Shown here in pieces: positions 50,761 through 59,269 of a DNA stretch of 64,000 nucleotides (position 1 is its first letter; each line of letters opens with the position of its first letter). This DNA comes from SG8-38 sp041576815 (lineage in GTDB: Bacteria; Myxococcota_A; Polyangia; Polyangiales; Houyiibacteriaceae). The notes under the pieces were generated by a model, which did not search any database, was not told where the DNA came from, and was given only the letters and a program-made list of their open reading frames with translations. A program made the position numbers and the translations under genes. The stretch spans positions 1 to 64,000 of the forward strand of contig JBFGKE010000018.1 of NCBI GenBank assembly GCA_041576815.1. The letters are read 5' to 3'.

Positions 50761-52935
50761 GTGTGCCTTGCCGCTCCGTGGTGTGCGCGGGCGCTGCTGC
50801 TCCACGAAAAGCGCCTCCCGCTTGCCGTCGTCGATTTGCGGGGGGCCCTTGCGGACGCATCCGTGGCGCTTTTGGTCGCGGCGCTCGTCGGGCTCCTACT
50901 CGCGACCCGGCGGCGATGGGGCCGCGCGTTGGCCCTGGCCGTGGTCGTCGCGTTCGCCTTCGTCACGGCCGCGATGTACGAGTTCGTGTCGGAATTCGAC
51001 TCGCTTCATGCGCTGAGGCACGCGGGCTTCCTCGCCGATGCGACCTTCGTCGGCGGGTCGGCGCTTCACGTGCAGCACCCGGTCTTGCTGTCTTTGCTGT
51101 TGGTCGTGTCGGTTTTCGCGGTGGCGACGGCGAGTCCGCCGCCGGCTCGCTGGTGGCGATGGGCCGGAGTGGGCTTCGCGGGCGCGGTCGTCGGTCAGAT
51201 CGTGGTTCCAACCTCGCATGCATACGACGAGTGGCGGCAGCGCCACGCGATCCAGGCCAACCTCCCAATCCTTACCCCTTCCGCTGGCGCGTGGCAGGAG
51301 AGTGTGGCGCCCGACGTGCGCCAGGTGCTCCGCGGCGATCTCGACGGTGTCCGATGGGTCGGGCCGCTGCGCGAACGACCGAATGTCCTCTTGATTCTCG
51401 TGGAGGCAGCCTCGGGCGCGCATCTCCCGTCCGTCGCGGCAGCCGAGGGCGTTCAAAGCGCGACCGCCATGCCCAAGCTCGACGCGCTCGCCCGGCGGCA
51501 CGTCACGTTCTCGCACGTAATCTCGCACCAGCGCCAAACCAACCGCGCCGAATACGCGATCCTCTGCGGCGACTACCCGAAGCTTCTCACCGACCAATCG
51601 AAGATGACCGAGCAGGTTTACGGGCCCGCCCGCCGGTGCCTTCCCCGCGCGCTCCGAGACGCCGGCTATGCGACCGTGTACATCCAGTCCGCGCCTCTCG
51701 GATTCATGCTCAAAGATCAGTTCATGAAACGCGCGGGCTTCGAGCAAACGATCGGCGACCTGTCGTTCGAGCGAAGCTACGCGCGCACCGATTGGGGGGT
51801 CGACGACAAGGCTTTCTTCGAGCAGGCCCTACCGCACGTGGTCCGGCTTCACGAGGCTGACGGCCCGTTCTTCGCGACGCTCCTGACCGTCGGCACGCAC
51901 CATCCCTTCACGTTTCCCGAGTCGGTGGGCGAAGAAGAAGGCAAGTCGAGCCGGCAGGAGCGCGCGTTTCGCTGGGCCGACGAAGCGCTTGCCGCCTTCA
52001 TCGACGGCCTCGAGACCCGCGGTGTGCTCCGTGACACGGTCGTGATCATCACCTCGGACGAATCCACGGGCCTCGTGCGGGCCGCCAATGCGACGCAGCG
52101 GCTTCTCTCCCAAAGTTGGTCGTTTGCCGTGGTCATGCTCCCTCGGGGAGTTGCGAAGCGCATCGATGCTCTCTACTCGCACGTCGACATCGCGCTTTCG
52201 ATCACCGACCTCCTCGGTCTGGAGTACGAGGCGCGTACGTTCATCGGGCGAAGCTGGTTTCGAGACTACGACAAAGCGCGCTATTCGTTTGCCGGCAACA
52301 CCTATGCTCGAAAGGCGATCATGTGGGAACCCGATGGAAGCGCGATCGTTTGCGGGGAATCATTCCGCGACTGCTCACGCTCCGTCCCGGCCGGCGGCCG
52401 CGCCTTCGGGCCTACGCGACGTGAAGAGGAAGCCCCGGCCCGATCCCGCCAGCTTCTCGCGGAGGTGGCGCGCCTGACCCGCTCCGGCCGGCTCGCGATG
52501 ACTGGGGAGGGCACCCTCGCATTGCTGGACGCCAAGTCGGTGCGCGTTCCCGCCGAAGACGGAAAGAAGCTCCTGATCGGAGGACAGTATTTGCGCGTCC
52601 CCGGTGGCACGGCGCTTCGAGTCGAGCTCGACCTCGAGGTGGAGGGCGAGGGCGCTGCGGTCGATTTTCACCAGGACGTCTTTCTCAACGGCTACTCACA
52701 ATTCGTGCGGGACGGCATCGTGGTGAGGCACGGCGAACGGTGGCGCCTGAGCTACGACATCGAAGTGCCGTCGAGCTCGGGTCAGCTCGTCGTTCAGCTT
52801 TACGCGACCACGGTCGACGGAAGCGCGGCACGGATCCAGTTCCATGAAGCGCGGCTCACCATGATCGAAAGAAAAGTCGAATCCGCGGGCACCATCGTCA
52901 TTCGAGACGAGGTGTCGACGGCGTCTCGTCCGTGA
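50761..52935 (+). CDS. LtaS-like alkaline-phosphatase-superfamily membrane enzyme
   Basis: About four N-terminal helices (residues ~1-130) are followed by a periplasmic phosphotransferase domain as in lipoteichoic-acid synthase or phosphoglycerol transferases. Expected metal/nucleophile residues are Glu215 (VEAASG), Thr260 (RQTNRAEY) and His380/381 (GTHHPF). The final metal motif is Asp433-Glu434 (TSDES) rather than Asp-His. The last ~150 residues are a beta-sandwich-like domain. In a Gram-negative it probably transfers a phospho-group to a surface glycan. No ATG/GTG/TTG start lies upstream of GTG 50761 in frame; a membrane-helix-like stretch just before it hints at a non-standard start. Confidence 0.75.
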   Translation: MCLAAPWCARALLLHEKRLPLAVVDLRGALADASVALLVAALVGLLLATRRRWGRALALAVVVAFAFVTAAMYEFVSEFDSLHALRHAGFLADATFVGGSALHVQHPVLLSLLLVVSVFAVATASPPPARWWRWAGVGFAGAVVGQIVVPTSHAYDEWRQRHAIQANLPILTPSAGAWQESVAPDVRQVLRGDLDGVRWVGPLRERPNVLLILVEAASGAHLPSVAAAEGVQSATAMPKLDALARRHVTFSHVISHQRQTNRAEYAILCGDYPKLLTDQSKMTEQVYGPARRCLPRALRDAGYATVYIQSAPLGFMLKDQFMKRAGFEQTIGDLSFERSYARTDWGVDDKAFFEQALPHVVRLHEADGPFFATLLTVGTHHPFTFPESVGEEEGKSSRQERAFRWADEALAAFIDGLETRGVLRDTVVIITSDESTGLVRAANATQRLLSQSWSFAVVMLPRGVAKRIDALYSHVDIALSITDLLGLEYEARTFIGRSWFRDYDKARYSFAGNTYARKAIMWEPDGSAIVCGESFRDCSRSVPAGGRAFGPTRREEEAPARSRQLLAEVARLTRSGRLAMTGEGTLALLDAKSVRVPAEDGKKLLIGGQYLRVPGGTALRVELDLEVEGEGAAVDFHQDVFLNGYSQFVRDGIVVRHGERWRLSYDIEVPSSSGQLVVQLYATTVDGSAARIQFHEARLTMIERKVESAGTIVIRDEVSTASRP

Positions 52936-54919
52936 GCTGAAGGCGGCACCGAATCCGCGTCTGCTGTTCCTGCTCCCATCGCTCGAGCTCTCCCTTCAAT
53001 TCCGCCCGCGCCTCCTTGTGCTCTGGCCCCTGCGCTGGCTTCTGGCTCGATCCCTGGCCCCTCTCGTAGAAGAGGATCGCGTCTGCGCTTCGATGCTGAA
53101 TCAATCGATGGCGGTCGCCGGTGACCGCGACCTTCGGCTCGTAGCCGCGGCTCGTTTCTCGGATGCTCCGGATCCGCTCCCGGATCGTCGCATCGTCGAG
53201 CGCCGGCAGTCGGAACCCGTCGAACAGCGCGCGTCCGCGCACTGGAAACGCTTCCGAGAAACTGACTCGGTCGCGGCGGTTAGGGTCGACCCCGAAGAGG
53301 CTCTGCCCGGCGAGGTCTCCGGGAACCGGGACGCCGAGGAAGCGAAGTACGGTAGGCCCCACGTCAGCCAGGCTCACGCCGACACTCGGCGCCGCGGCGG
53401 GGAGGTCCGCGTGGCGGAGCACGAGGGGTACGTCGACCATCCACGCATCTAGGTAGACGTGATGACCCCAGTATGACTTCTCGCCGAGCGCTTCACCGTG
53501 ATCGGAAAAGAAGACGACGAGCGTGTCGTCCAGCCAGCGATGTCGTGTGAGGTATTCGATCAAGCGCCCGAGCTCGCGGTCGAAGTAGGCCACCTCGCTC
53601 AGATAGGCGTTCTTCTTGCCCGTTCCGAAGGACATGCCCGGCTGCGGCTCGTATGGGTCGTGGGGAGCGTAGTAGTGAATCCACGCCATGACCGAGGCGC
53701 CATCGTGCCGCGCGTCACCGAGCCAGCCGATCAGCGTTGCGCTCGCATCCGCATCGGATTTCGCAAAGACGGTGTCGACACCCGGAGCGAGGAACTGCTC
53801 GACGATGGGCAGACGGAACCAACTGACGTCGGGCAGCACCGCGAGCTGGCGGTCGACGACCCCGCGAGAGCGCGTGAAGATCGTCTCCGGCAGTGAAGGG
53901 TGGACGTAGAGCTCCGCAGGGGTGAGGCCCGTGAATGCGCTCCCCATCGCGAAGAGCGTGGCCGGGTACGTCGACGTGGCGTTGGTGAACGCGACGCCCG
54001 CATCGCTCAGCCTCGAGAGAGACGGTGTCACCGGGCGGCCGTCGACTTCCATTCCGACCACGTCCTTTCGAAGCGCGTCGACCGTGATGACGATGACGTT
54101 GCGGCGAGCCTCCGCGGGGATGGCGATTGGCTCGTCGGGTGTGAGGGGCTCGAGTGCTGCGCAGCGCGAGCCGTCCTCTTCAGCGCGACCGTCGCGGCTC
54201 CCATGGGGGATCACGTAGAGCATCGCAAGCGCACCCGCTCGGCTTTGTGCGATTACTTCGCGACGGCCTTTCGCAACCCACGCGGCGTCGAAGCGAGAAC
54301 CGGCGCTCAAAGTCAATCCCATGACAGCGACGATCCAGACGGCCCGTCTCCGGCGCGACCCGTGCACGAGAACATCGAGGATTGCACCGCAGAGCACCCC
54401 TGCCGGGAAGACGAGTTGCGCCATCGAGTGGTCGTAGGCTCGATATCGGACCATGAGCGCCGTCATTCCAACGACTGCGACGAGGCTCGAACCGACCCAC
54501 GACACCAACCCGAGCGCGCTCTTGCGGCGCATGCCGAGCACCAGCCACCCCCAGCCGGCCGCCCCGGCCACGCCAAATCCGAGCCCCATCGCGGCACGCG
54601 CCATCGTGCGCCGTGGGTGAAGCGCCCATCGCGGCCCGGACAGCAGGAAATCGGTGTGCTGCCATCCCATCGCGAGCGAGAGCGAGGCGACTGCAACCAT
54701 CGACGCGACCAGCACGCCGGCCTTCGAGCCCGCGACGCGTCGCGCGCCGACGAGCGCAAGCGTGGTGGGGATCGAACCGACGAGCGCCAGCCAGCCGACC
54801 TGTCCAAGGAGCGCAAGCGAGACCGGGCTCCGGGGCAGCAGCCCCGCGATCAGAAAGAACGCACAGCCGACGAAGGCCGAGGACCATGCGGTGAGGAGGT
54901 CGGTCGACTTACTGGGCAT
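52898..54919 (-). CDS. Sulfatase-like membrane hydrolase
   Basis: About seven N-terminal helices (residues ~1-220) precede an alkaline-phosphatase-superfamily domain: VIVITVDALRKDVVG, the nucleophile region TSTYPATLFAMG, HYYAPHDPYEP and FFSDHGEALGE (metal Asp-His). The nucleophile region has Thr/Ser and no formylglycine-forming Cys-x-Pro-x-Arg, so a phosphoryl- or phosphoethanolamine-transferase role is likelier than a true sulfatase. It overlaps the convergent LtaS-like gene by 38 nt and the upstream GT39-like gene by 11 nt. Confidence 0.8.
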   Translation of the reverse strand: MPSKSTDLLTAWSSAFVGCAFFLIAGLLPRSPVSLALLGQVGWLALVGSIPTTLALVGARRVAGSKAGVLVASMVAVASLSLAMGWQHTDFLLSGPRWALHPRRTMARAAMGLGFGVAGAAGWGWLVLGMRRKSALGLVSWVGSSLVAVVGMTALMVRYRAYDHSMAQLVFPAGVLCGAILDVLVHGSRRRRAVWIVAVMGLTLSAGSRFDAAWVAKGRREVIAQSRAGALAMLYVIPHGSRDGRAEEDGSRCAALEPLTPDEPIAIPAEARRNVIVITVDALRKDVVGMEVDGRPVTPSLSRLSDAGVAFTNATSTYPATLFAMGSAFTGLTPAELYVHPSLPETIFTRSRGVVDRQLAVLPDVSWFRLPIVEQFLAPGVDTVFAKSDADASATLIGWLGDARHDGASVMAWIHYYAPHDPYEPQPGMSFGTGKKNAYLSEVAYFDRELGRLIEYLTRHRWLDDTLVVFFSDHGEALGEKSYWGHHVYLDAWMVDVPLVLRHADLPAAAPSVGVSLADVGPTVLRFLGVPVPGDLAGQSLFGVDPNRRDRVSFSEAFPVRGRALFDGFRLPALDDATIRERIRSIRETSRGYEPKVAVTGDRHRLIQHRSADAILFYERGQGSSQKPAQGPEHKEARAELKGELERWEQEQQTRIRCRLQLTDETPSTPRLE

Positions 54920-56609
54920 CGAGCTCCGCGACCTTCTGGTCGAGCGACTGCTCCGCAGCGATTTGCCGCGACGCTCTCATCGCTGGCTCGAACGGCGTGT
55001 GGAGCAGCCACCATCGCAGGCGCGTCGCAACGGGTGTGAGGCCCCAAACGCGGATCTTTCGGGCCCGCTCGCGTAGATCGAGCATGAAATAGTTCCCGTA
55101 CTGTCGATAGGGGTGCCGAGATGCAAACGCCGCGCGGTCGGCTTCGCTGAACGCGTCTGCCGCCGCGACGAATACCCACCCCGTTGCGCCCTGCGCATCG
55201 GGAAGGTCGTCGCGAGGTGCGTTGACCCAACGATGCGTCACGCGATCGAGCGTGATGTCGAATCGGGGCTCCAAACGTCGCGGCTGGAGGCTCGTGTGCA
55301 GTTGGACACCGGTCTCCCGGTCGGTCCACGCTTTGACCCGCCGAGCGAAACGCAGCTCCGGCCGCCCCGAGTCGTACTCGTCGATCGCGCCCCGTATCGG
55401 CGTGAAGAACCACATCGAGCCGCCGACGTAGCGTCCTTGGGGGACGATCTGCACGACACGAGCGCCGAGTGGGACGAGGAAAACAAGCACGGCGACGAAC
55501 GCGGCGGCGACGCCCGCTCGCTCGCGAACCCGATGCGCGATTGCGAAAAGCGCGCTCGGAACCGCAATCGCGACCGCTGGCAGCACCGGCCAGGCCCAGT
55601 ACGAATGCACGACCGCACTCCACCGAAACGTCCAGTAGTGGATCAGACCTGCGACGAGGAACGAAACGGGTACCAGGTCGCGCGAGCGGGCCGTTCCGCG
55701 AGCCACCCGCCAGATCCAGGCCGCGAGCCATCCAGCAGTGAGCGCGAGAATCGGTGCGGTGAACATCAGCTCGGGAACCCGGAGCAGGTGCGTACGGAAT
55801 CGTGTCCAAGAGAGCGCTCGCCGTGCGTTGAACGTGTCGGTGAGCTCGTCGAGGTTTCCGGTCGTGACCTCCACCAACACGAAGTGCCCGACAAACAAGA
55901 CGACGACCCACGCGCAAAAGACCCACAGCTTGCGAGCCGATCGCGAAGAGGGCGCGGAGCCCCTCGACTCCGCCAGCGTCCAAAGCCAGTGGATCGCGAT
56001 ACACCCTGCCAGATAGTACGCGGGCCAGTCCCACGTGGCGGCCATCGCAAATGCAGCCAAGAAGAGGACGAACCCAGTCCGCGACCACGCGATCGCCCGG
56101 TCTGCACGCAGATAGAGATAGATCGCGAGCAGCCCCCAACAGATGAGGCCGGCCGAGTGATTGGCCATGTTGGTGTAGATCGCGTTGATCGGAAGCGCGA
56201 CGTAGATCGCAGATGCGAAGAGCGCATGCCCGTCGCCCCACAGCCGTCTCACCACGGCAAAAAGCATGCAAACCGCTGCGACGCTCCAGAAACCCGCCAC
56301 CGCACGCACGGAGATTTCTGCGTCACCGAACAGCCAGACACTCGCAACGTTGTGGAGGTGCAGCGAAAGCGGCGCATGTGTGTAGAGCTGCTCCTCGTTC
56401 GGTGGAACGTTGGCGGTATCGTACTGAAGAGGAAACAGCACGTTCCACCGAAGCGTGTTGCGCGCAGCGTTTTGATACGCCGCACCATTCCAGCCGTTGT
56501 GGCCGCGCGTCCACTGATCAGCCACGCCCAGCACCGCCAAGAAGACCTGTGCGGCGAGAACGAAAGCGAAAAGAGCGCGGTTTCTTCGTCTCGAGCGGTC
56601 GTGCCCCAT
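54909..56609 (-). CDS. GT39-like membrane glycosyltransferase
   Basis: This 566-aa polytopic protein has about eleven helices and a soluble C-terminal part. Two early loops look like the GT-C fold: a first loop with DQWTRGHNGWNGAAYQNAAR and then EQLYTHAPLSLHLHN, resembling the TxHPPL-type loop of polyprenyl-phosphate-dependent sugar transferases (PMT/ArnT). The acceptor is unknown. It overlaps the sulfatase-like gene by 11 nt and is thus likely part of a surface-glycan modification set. It could also be an uncharacterised relative without activity. Confidence 0.6.
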   Translation of the reverse strand: MGHDRSRRRNRALFAFVLAAQVFLAVLGVADQWTRGHNGWNGAAYQNAARNTLRWNVLFPLQYDTANVPPNEEQLYTHAPLSLHLHNVASVWLFGDAEISVRAVAGFWSVAAVCMLFAVVRRLWGDGHALFASAIYVALPINAIYTNMANHSAGLICWGLLAIYLYLRADRAIAWSRTGFVLFLAAFAMAATWDWPAYYLAGCIAIHWLWTLAESRGSAPSSRSARKLWVFCAWVVVLFVGHFVLVEVTTGNLDELTDTFNARRALSWTRFRTHLLRVPELMFTAPILALTAGWLAAWIWRVARGTARSRDLVPVSFLVAGLIHYWTFRWSAVVHSYWAWPVLPAVAIAVPSALFAIAHRVRERAGVAAAFVAVLVFLVPLGARVVQIVPQGRYVGGSMWFFTPIRGAIDEYDSGRPELRFARRVKAWTDRETGVQLHTSLQPRRLEPRFDITLDRVTHRWVNAPRDDLPDAQGATGWVFVAAADAFSEADRAAFASRHPYRQYGNYFMLDLRERARKIRVWGLTPVATRLRWWLLHTPFEPAMRASRQIAAEQSLDQKVAELDAQ

Positions 56610-56642
56610 CGAGGCGGAGTATGGTCGCTCGTCGCGAGCGCG

Positions 56643-58259
56643 TCAGCTTTCGAGGAGCCGACGCGCGACCACGTGCGCCTGAATCTCGTTGGCGCCCTCG
56701 AAGATGCTCAGAACGCGGGAGTCGACCAGCAGGCGTGATGCGGTGTATTCCTCCACATAACAGTTGCCGCCGTGGATCTGCACGTTGGCGTCGGCCGCCT
56801 GCCAGGCCGCGCGCGTCGCGAGGAGCTTCGCCATGCCCGCTTCGAGGTCGCAGCGCTTCTCCTGGTCCTTTTCGCGCGCGCTGAAGTACGTGAGCTGCCG
56901 CCCGGCCTCGATGTCGACGACCATGCGGCCAATCTTCGCGGCGACCCGCGGAAACTGGAAGATCGGACCCCCGAACTGCTCGCGCTCGGTCGCGTAGAGG
57001 ATCGCGTCCTCGAGCGCGGCCTGCGCGAGGCCGACGCCGCGCGCCGCCGTTTGAATGCGGGCGCTCTCGAAGGTACGCATCAGCTGTTTGAAGCCCGCGC
57101 CCTCCTCGCCCCCGAGCAGCGAGTCTGCGGGAAGGGCGAAGTCTTCGAAGCTGAGCTCGTACTCCTTCATCCCGCGGTAGCCGAGCACCTTGATCTCGGT
57201 ACCGGTGAGGCCTTCGTCGACGAACTCCGGCTCTCCGTCTTCGCCGGTGAGTCGAGTTTTCTCGGCGAGAAACATCGAGAGACCCTTGTAGCCGGGCTCG
57301 TCGGCGTTCGTTCTCGCAAGCAGCGTCATCAAGTCTGCGCGGACTGCGTGGGTGATCCAGGTCTTTTGTCCGTTGACCACGTAGCTTCCGTCGTCCTGCT
57401 TGACTGCGCGCGTTCCCAGATGAGCCAAATCCGAGCCGATGTTCGGCTCGGTGAACACGGCAGTCGGAAGCACCTCACCAGCCGCGATTTTCGGGAGCCA
57501 TTTCTGTCTTTGCTCTTCGGTGCCGCCGCCGAGGATGAGCTCGGCCGCGATTTCTGCACGCGTGCCGAGGGAGCCTACCCCGATGTAGCCGCGCGAGAGC
57601 TCTTCGGTGACCACACACATCGCAACCTTGGTCATGCCGAGGCCGCCATACTCTTCGGGGATGGTCAGACCGAACACGCCGAGCTCGCTCATCTGATCGA
57701 CGATGTCCATGGGGATGAGCACGTCGTTTCGGTGAATGTCCTGCGCCTGCGGGATCACCTCGGCATCGACGAACTTCGAAAACTGCGAGCGAATTTCGTC
57801 GAGCATGTCGTCGTCGAAGCCCGGGTTCGGGAACCCGTGGTCCCGCGCATGCGCCGCGAGCTCGAGATAGACCTCGCCGCTGGCGTTTTCCGCACAAAAC
57901 GCAACCACTTCGGGCTGAAGCACCGTCTCGCGGAGATCTCCATCCGAAATGCCGAGCTCGCTCAGGCCCACCGTTTCACAAGGGCCGAGGGCGATGCCAC
58001 CCGAAAGGGAGCGCGCGACCCCGCCGACGTACGCGCGCGCCACCTTGCTCTCGTAGGGGCCGCCAACACGATCGGCCCACGTCTCCATCTGCCGGCATGC
58101 CTCGAGCTCGGTGGCCAAGTAGGAGACCGCGTGGGCGGCGAACTGGTACTGATTGAGCTTCTTGCCGCTGATTCGATCCCCGTCGGTGACGAGCGCTTTC
58201 ACGTTGTCGTGGGCTCGCTCGTAGAGGCGCTCGATGGCTTCGATGACGTGCTGACTCAT
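56643..58259 (-). CDS. mcd: Acyl-CoA dehydrogenase, probable (2S)-methylsuccinyl-CoA dehydrogenase
   Basis: This is a flavin-dependent acyl-CoA dehydrogenase of 538 aa with an extra ~150-residue N-terminal helical domain (MSQHVIEAIERLYERAHD, QYQFAAHAVSYLATELEACR), as in methylsuccinyl-CoA dehydrogenase of the ethylmalonyl-CoA pathway. Core motifs are PEEYGGLGM, TEPNIGSDLAHLGTRAV, FESARIQTAARGVGLAQAAL and the C-terminal VLSIFEGANEIQAHVVARRL. It oxidises methylsuccinyl-CoA to mesaconyl-CoA. ATG 58259 overlaps the meaB stop by 4 nt. The pathway assignment relies on the extension and on ecm-meaB next door. Confidence 0.8.
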   Translation of the reverse strand: MSQHVIEAIERLYERAHDNVKALVTDGDRISGKKLNQYQFAAHAVSYLATELEACRQMETWADRVGGPYESKVARAYVGGVARSLSGGIALGPCETVGLSELGISDGDLRETVLQPEVVAFCAENASGEVYLELAAHARDHGFPNPGFDDDMLDEIRSQFSKFVDAEVIPQAQDIHRNDVLIPMDIVDQMSELGVFGLTIPEEYGGLGMTKVAMCVVTEELSRGYIGVGSLGTRAEIAAELILGGGTEEQRQKWLPKIAAGEVLPTAVFTEPNIGSDLAHLGTRAVKQDDGSYVVNGQKTWITHAVRADLMTLLARTNADEPGYKGLSMFLAEKTRLTGEDGEPEFVDEGLTGTEIKVLGYRGMKEYELSFEDFALPADSLLGGEEGAGFKQLMRTFESARIQTAARGVGLAQAALEDAILYATEREQFGGPIFQFPRVAAKIGRMVVDIEAGRQLTYFSAREKDQEKRCDLEAGMAKLLATRAAWQAADANVQIHGGNCYVEEYTASRLLVDSRVLSIFEGANEIQAHVVARRLLES

Positions 58260-59269
58260 GTCTTCCTCGTGGGGGTGGAGCCGAGCGTCGTTAAATACTC
58301 TTGGCTCAACCGTTCGCAAAGGCTCAATGGCGTCTCATCGCCGCCGAGCGATTCTTCGGCACGGGCTTCCAGCGCACCTTCGCCTCCTAGGGTCGAAACC
58401 CCGTGCTCGCCATGTTTTCTGCTGAAAAGCTCGAGCGCCCAGCGGACCTCGCCGTGACGCCGGCGGTCCGCGAGAGTCGCCTCTAGATGCGCGCGGTGCT
58501 CGTCGATCGCGGCGATCAGCGCCTCGATGCCCGTGGCCCCGGTCGCGCTCGTCGCGAGCACCGGCGTCTGCCAGCCACCGTCGTGGACGCCCGTCGCGCC
58601 GGCGGCATGGGCCGTCCGGAGCGCGCCCTGAAGATCAGCCACGGCTCGCCTCGCGAGCTGCTCGTGATCGGCTTTGTTCACCACGAGAATGTCGGGGATT
58701 TCCATGATCCCAGCCTTGAGAAACTGGAGTACGTCGCCGCTCCCGGGCTGGATGACGAGCACCACTGTATCGGCCACGTGCACGATGTCGATCTCGGACT
58801 GGCCCACACCGGTCGTTTCGATCACGACGATGTCGTACGCGGCAGCAAGCACACGGACGGCCGAGTTGGCCGCGTAGGCAAGCCCGCCCACTTCGCCGGC
58901 GGTTGCCAGCGAGCGCACGAACAGCCCGGCGTCGGAGGGGTCGAAGCTCATACGGGCGCGGTCACCGAGCAGCGAGTCCCCCGAGCGAATGCTCGATGGG
59001 TCGACCGCGATGACTCCGATCGTGCGGCCGTGTTGCCTCAGCGAGCGTGCAAGCGCCGCGGTGAGCGTGCTCTTGCCGACGCCCGGCGGGCCGGTGAGAC
59101 CCACGCGATGTCCGCTCGCCGCGAGAGGCGCCCGTTGAAGCGCGGCAAGGAGGGCGGCGACCCGGCTCTGCGAGACCGCCCTTCGATCTTCGACGAGGTT
59201 GAGCGCGCGTGAGATGGCCGCTTTGTCGCCGGACATCACGTGCTCGGCGTCGGGGTCATTCGGCGGCAT
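58256..59269 (-). CDS. meaB: MeaB-type GTPase, mutase chaperone
   Basis: This is a G3E/ArgK-MeaB family GTPase that protects and reloads coenzyme-B12-dependent acyl-CoA mutases. The Walker A is GPPGVGKS near residues 61-68, the switch region carries VDPSSIRSGDSLLGDRARM, and ETTGVGQSEIDI and NKAD follow. The start overlaps the ecm stop by 14 nt and its stop overlaps the mcd start by 4 nt. Its position between mutase and dehydrogenase shows that it serves the adjoining mutase. Confidence 0.92.
   Translation of the reverse strand: MPPNDPDAEHVMSGDKAAISRALNLVEDRRAVSQSRVAALLAALQRAPLAASGHRVGLTGPPGVGKSTLTAALARSLRQHGRTIGVIAVDPSSIRSGDSLLGDRARMSFDPSDAGLFVRSLATAGEVGGLAYAANSAVRVLAAAYDIVVIETTGVGQSEIDIVHVADTVVLVIQPGSGDVLQFLKAGIMEIPDILVVNKADHEQLARRAVADLQGALRTAHAAGATGVHDGGWQTPVLATSATGATGIEALIAAIDEHRAHLEATLADRRRHGEVRWALELFSRKHGEHGVSTLGGEGALEARAEESLGGDETPLSLCERLSQEYLTTLGSTPTRKT

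Noticed and set aside
55113..56738. A 541-codon plus-strand frame opposite the GT39-like gene
   Set aside because: The translation is Arg/Glu-rich without structure, while the minus-strand protein has clean membrane helices.
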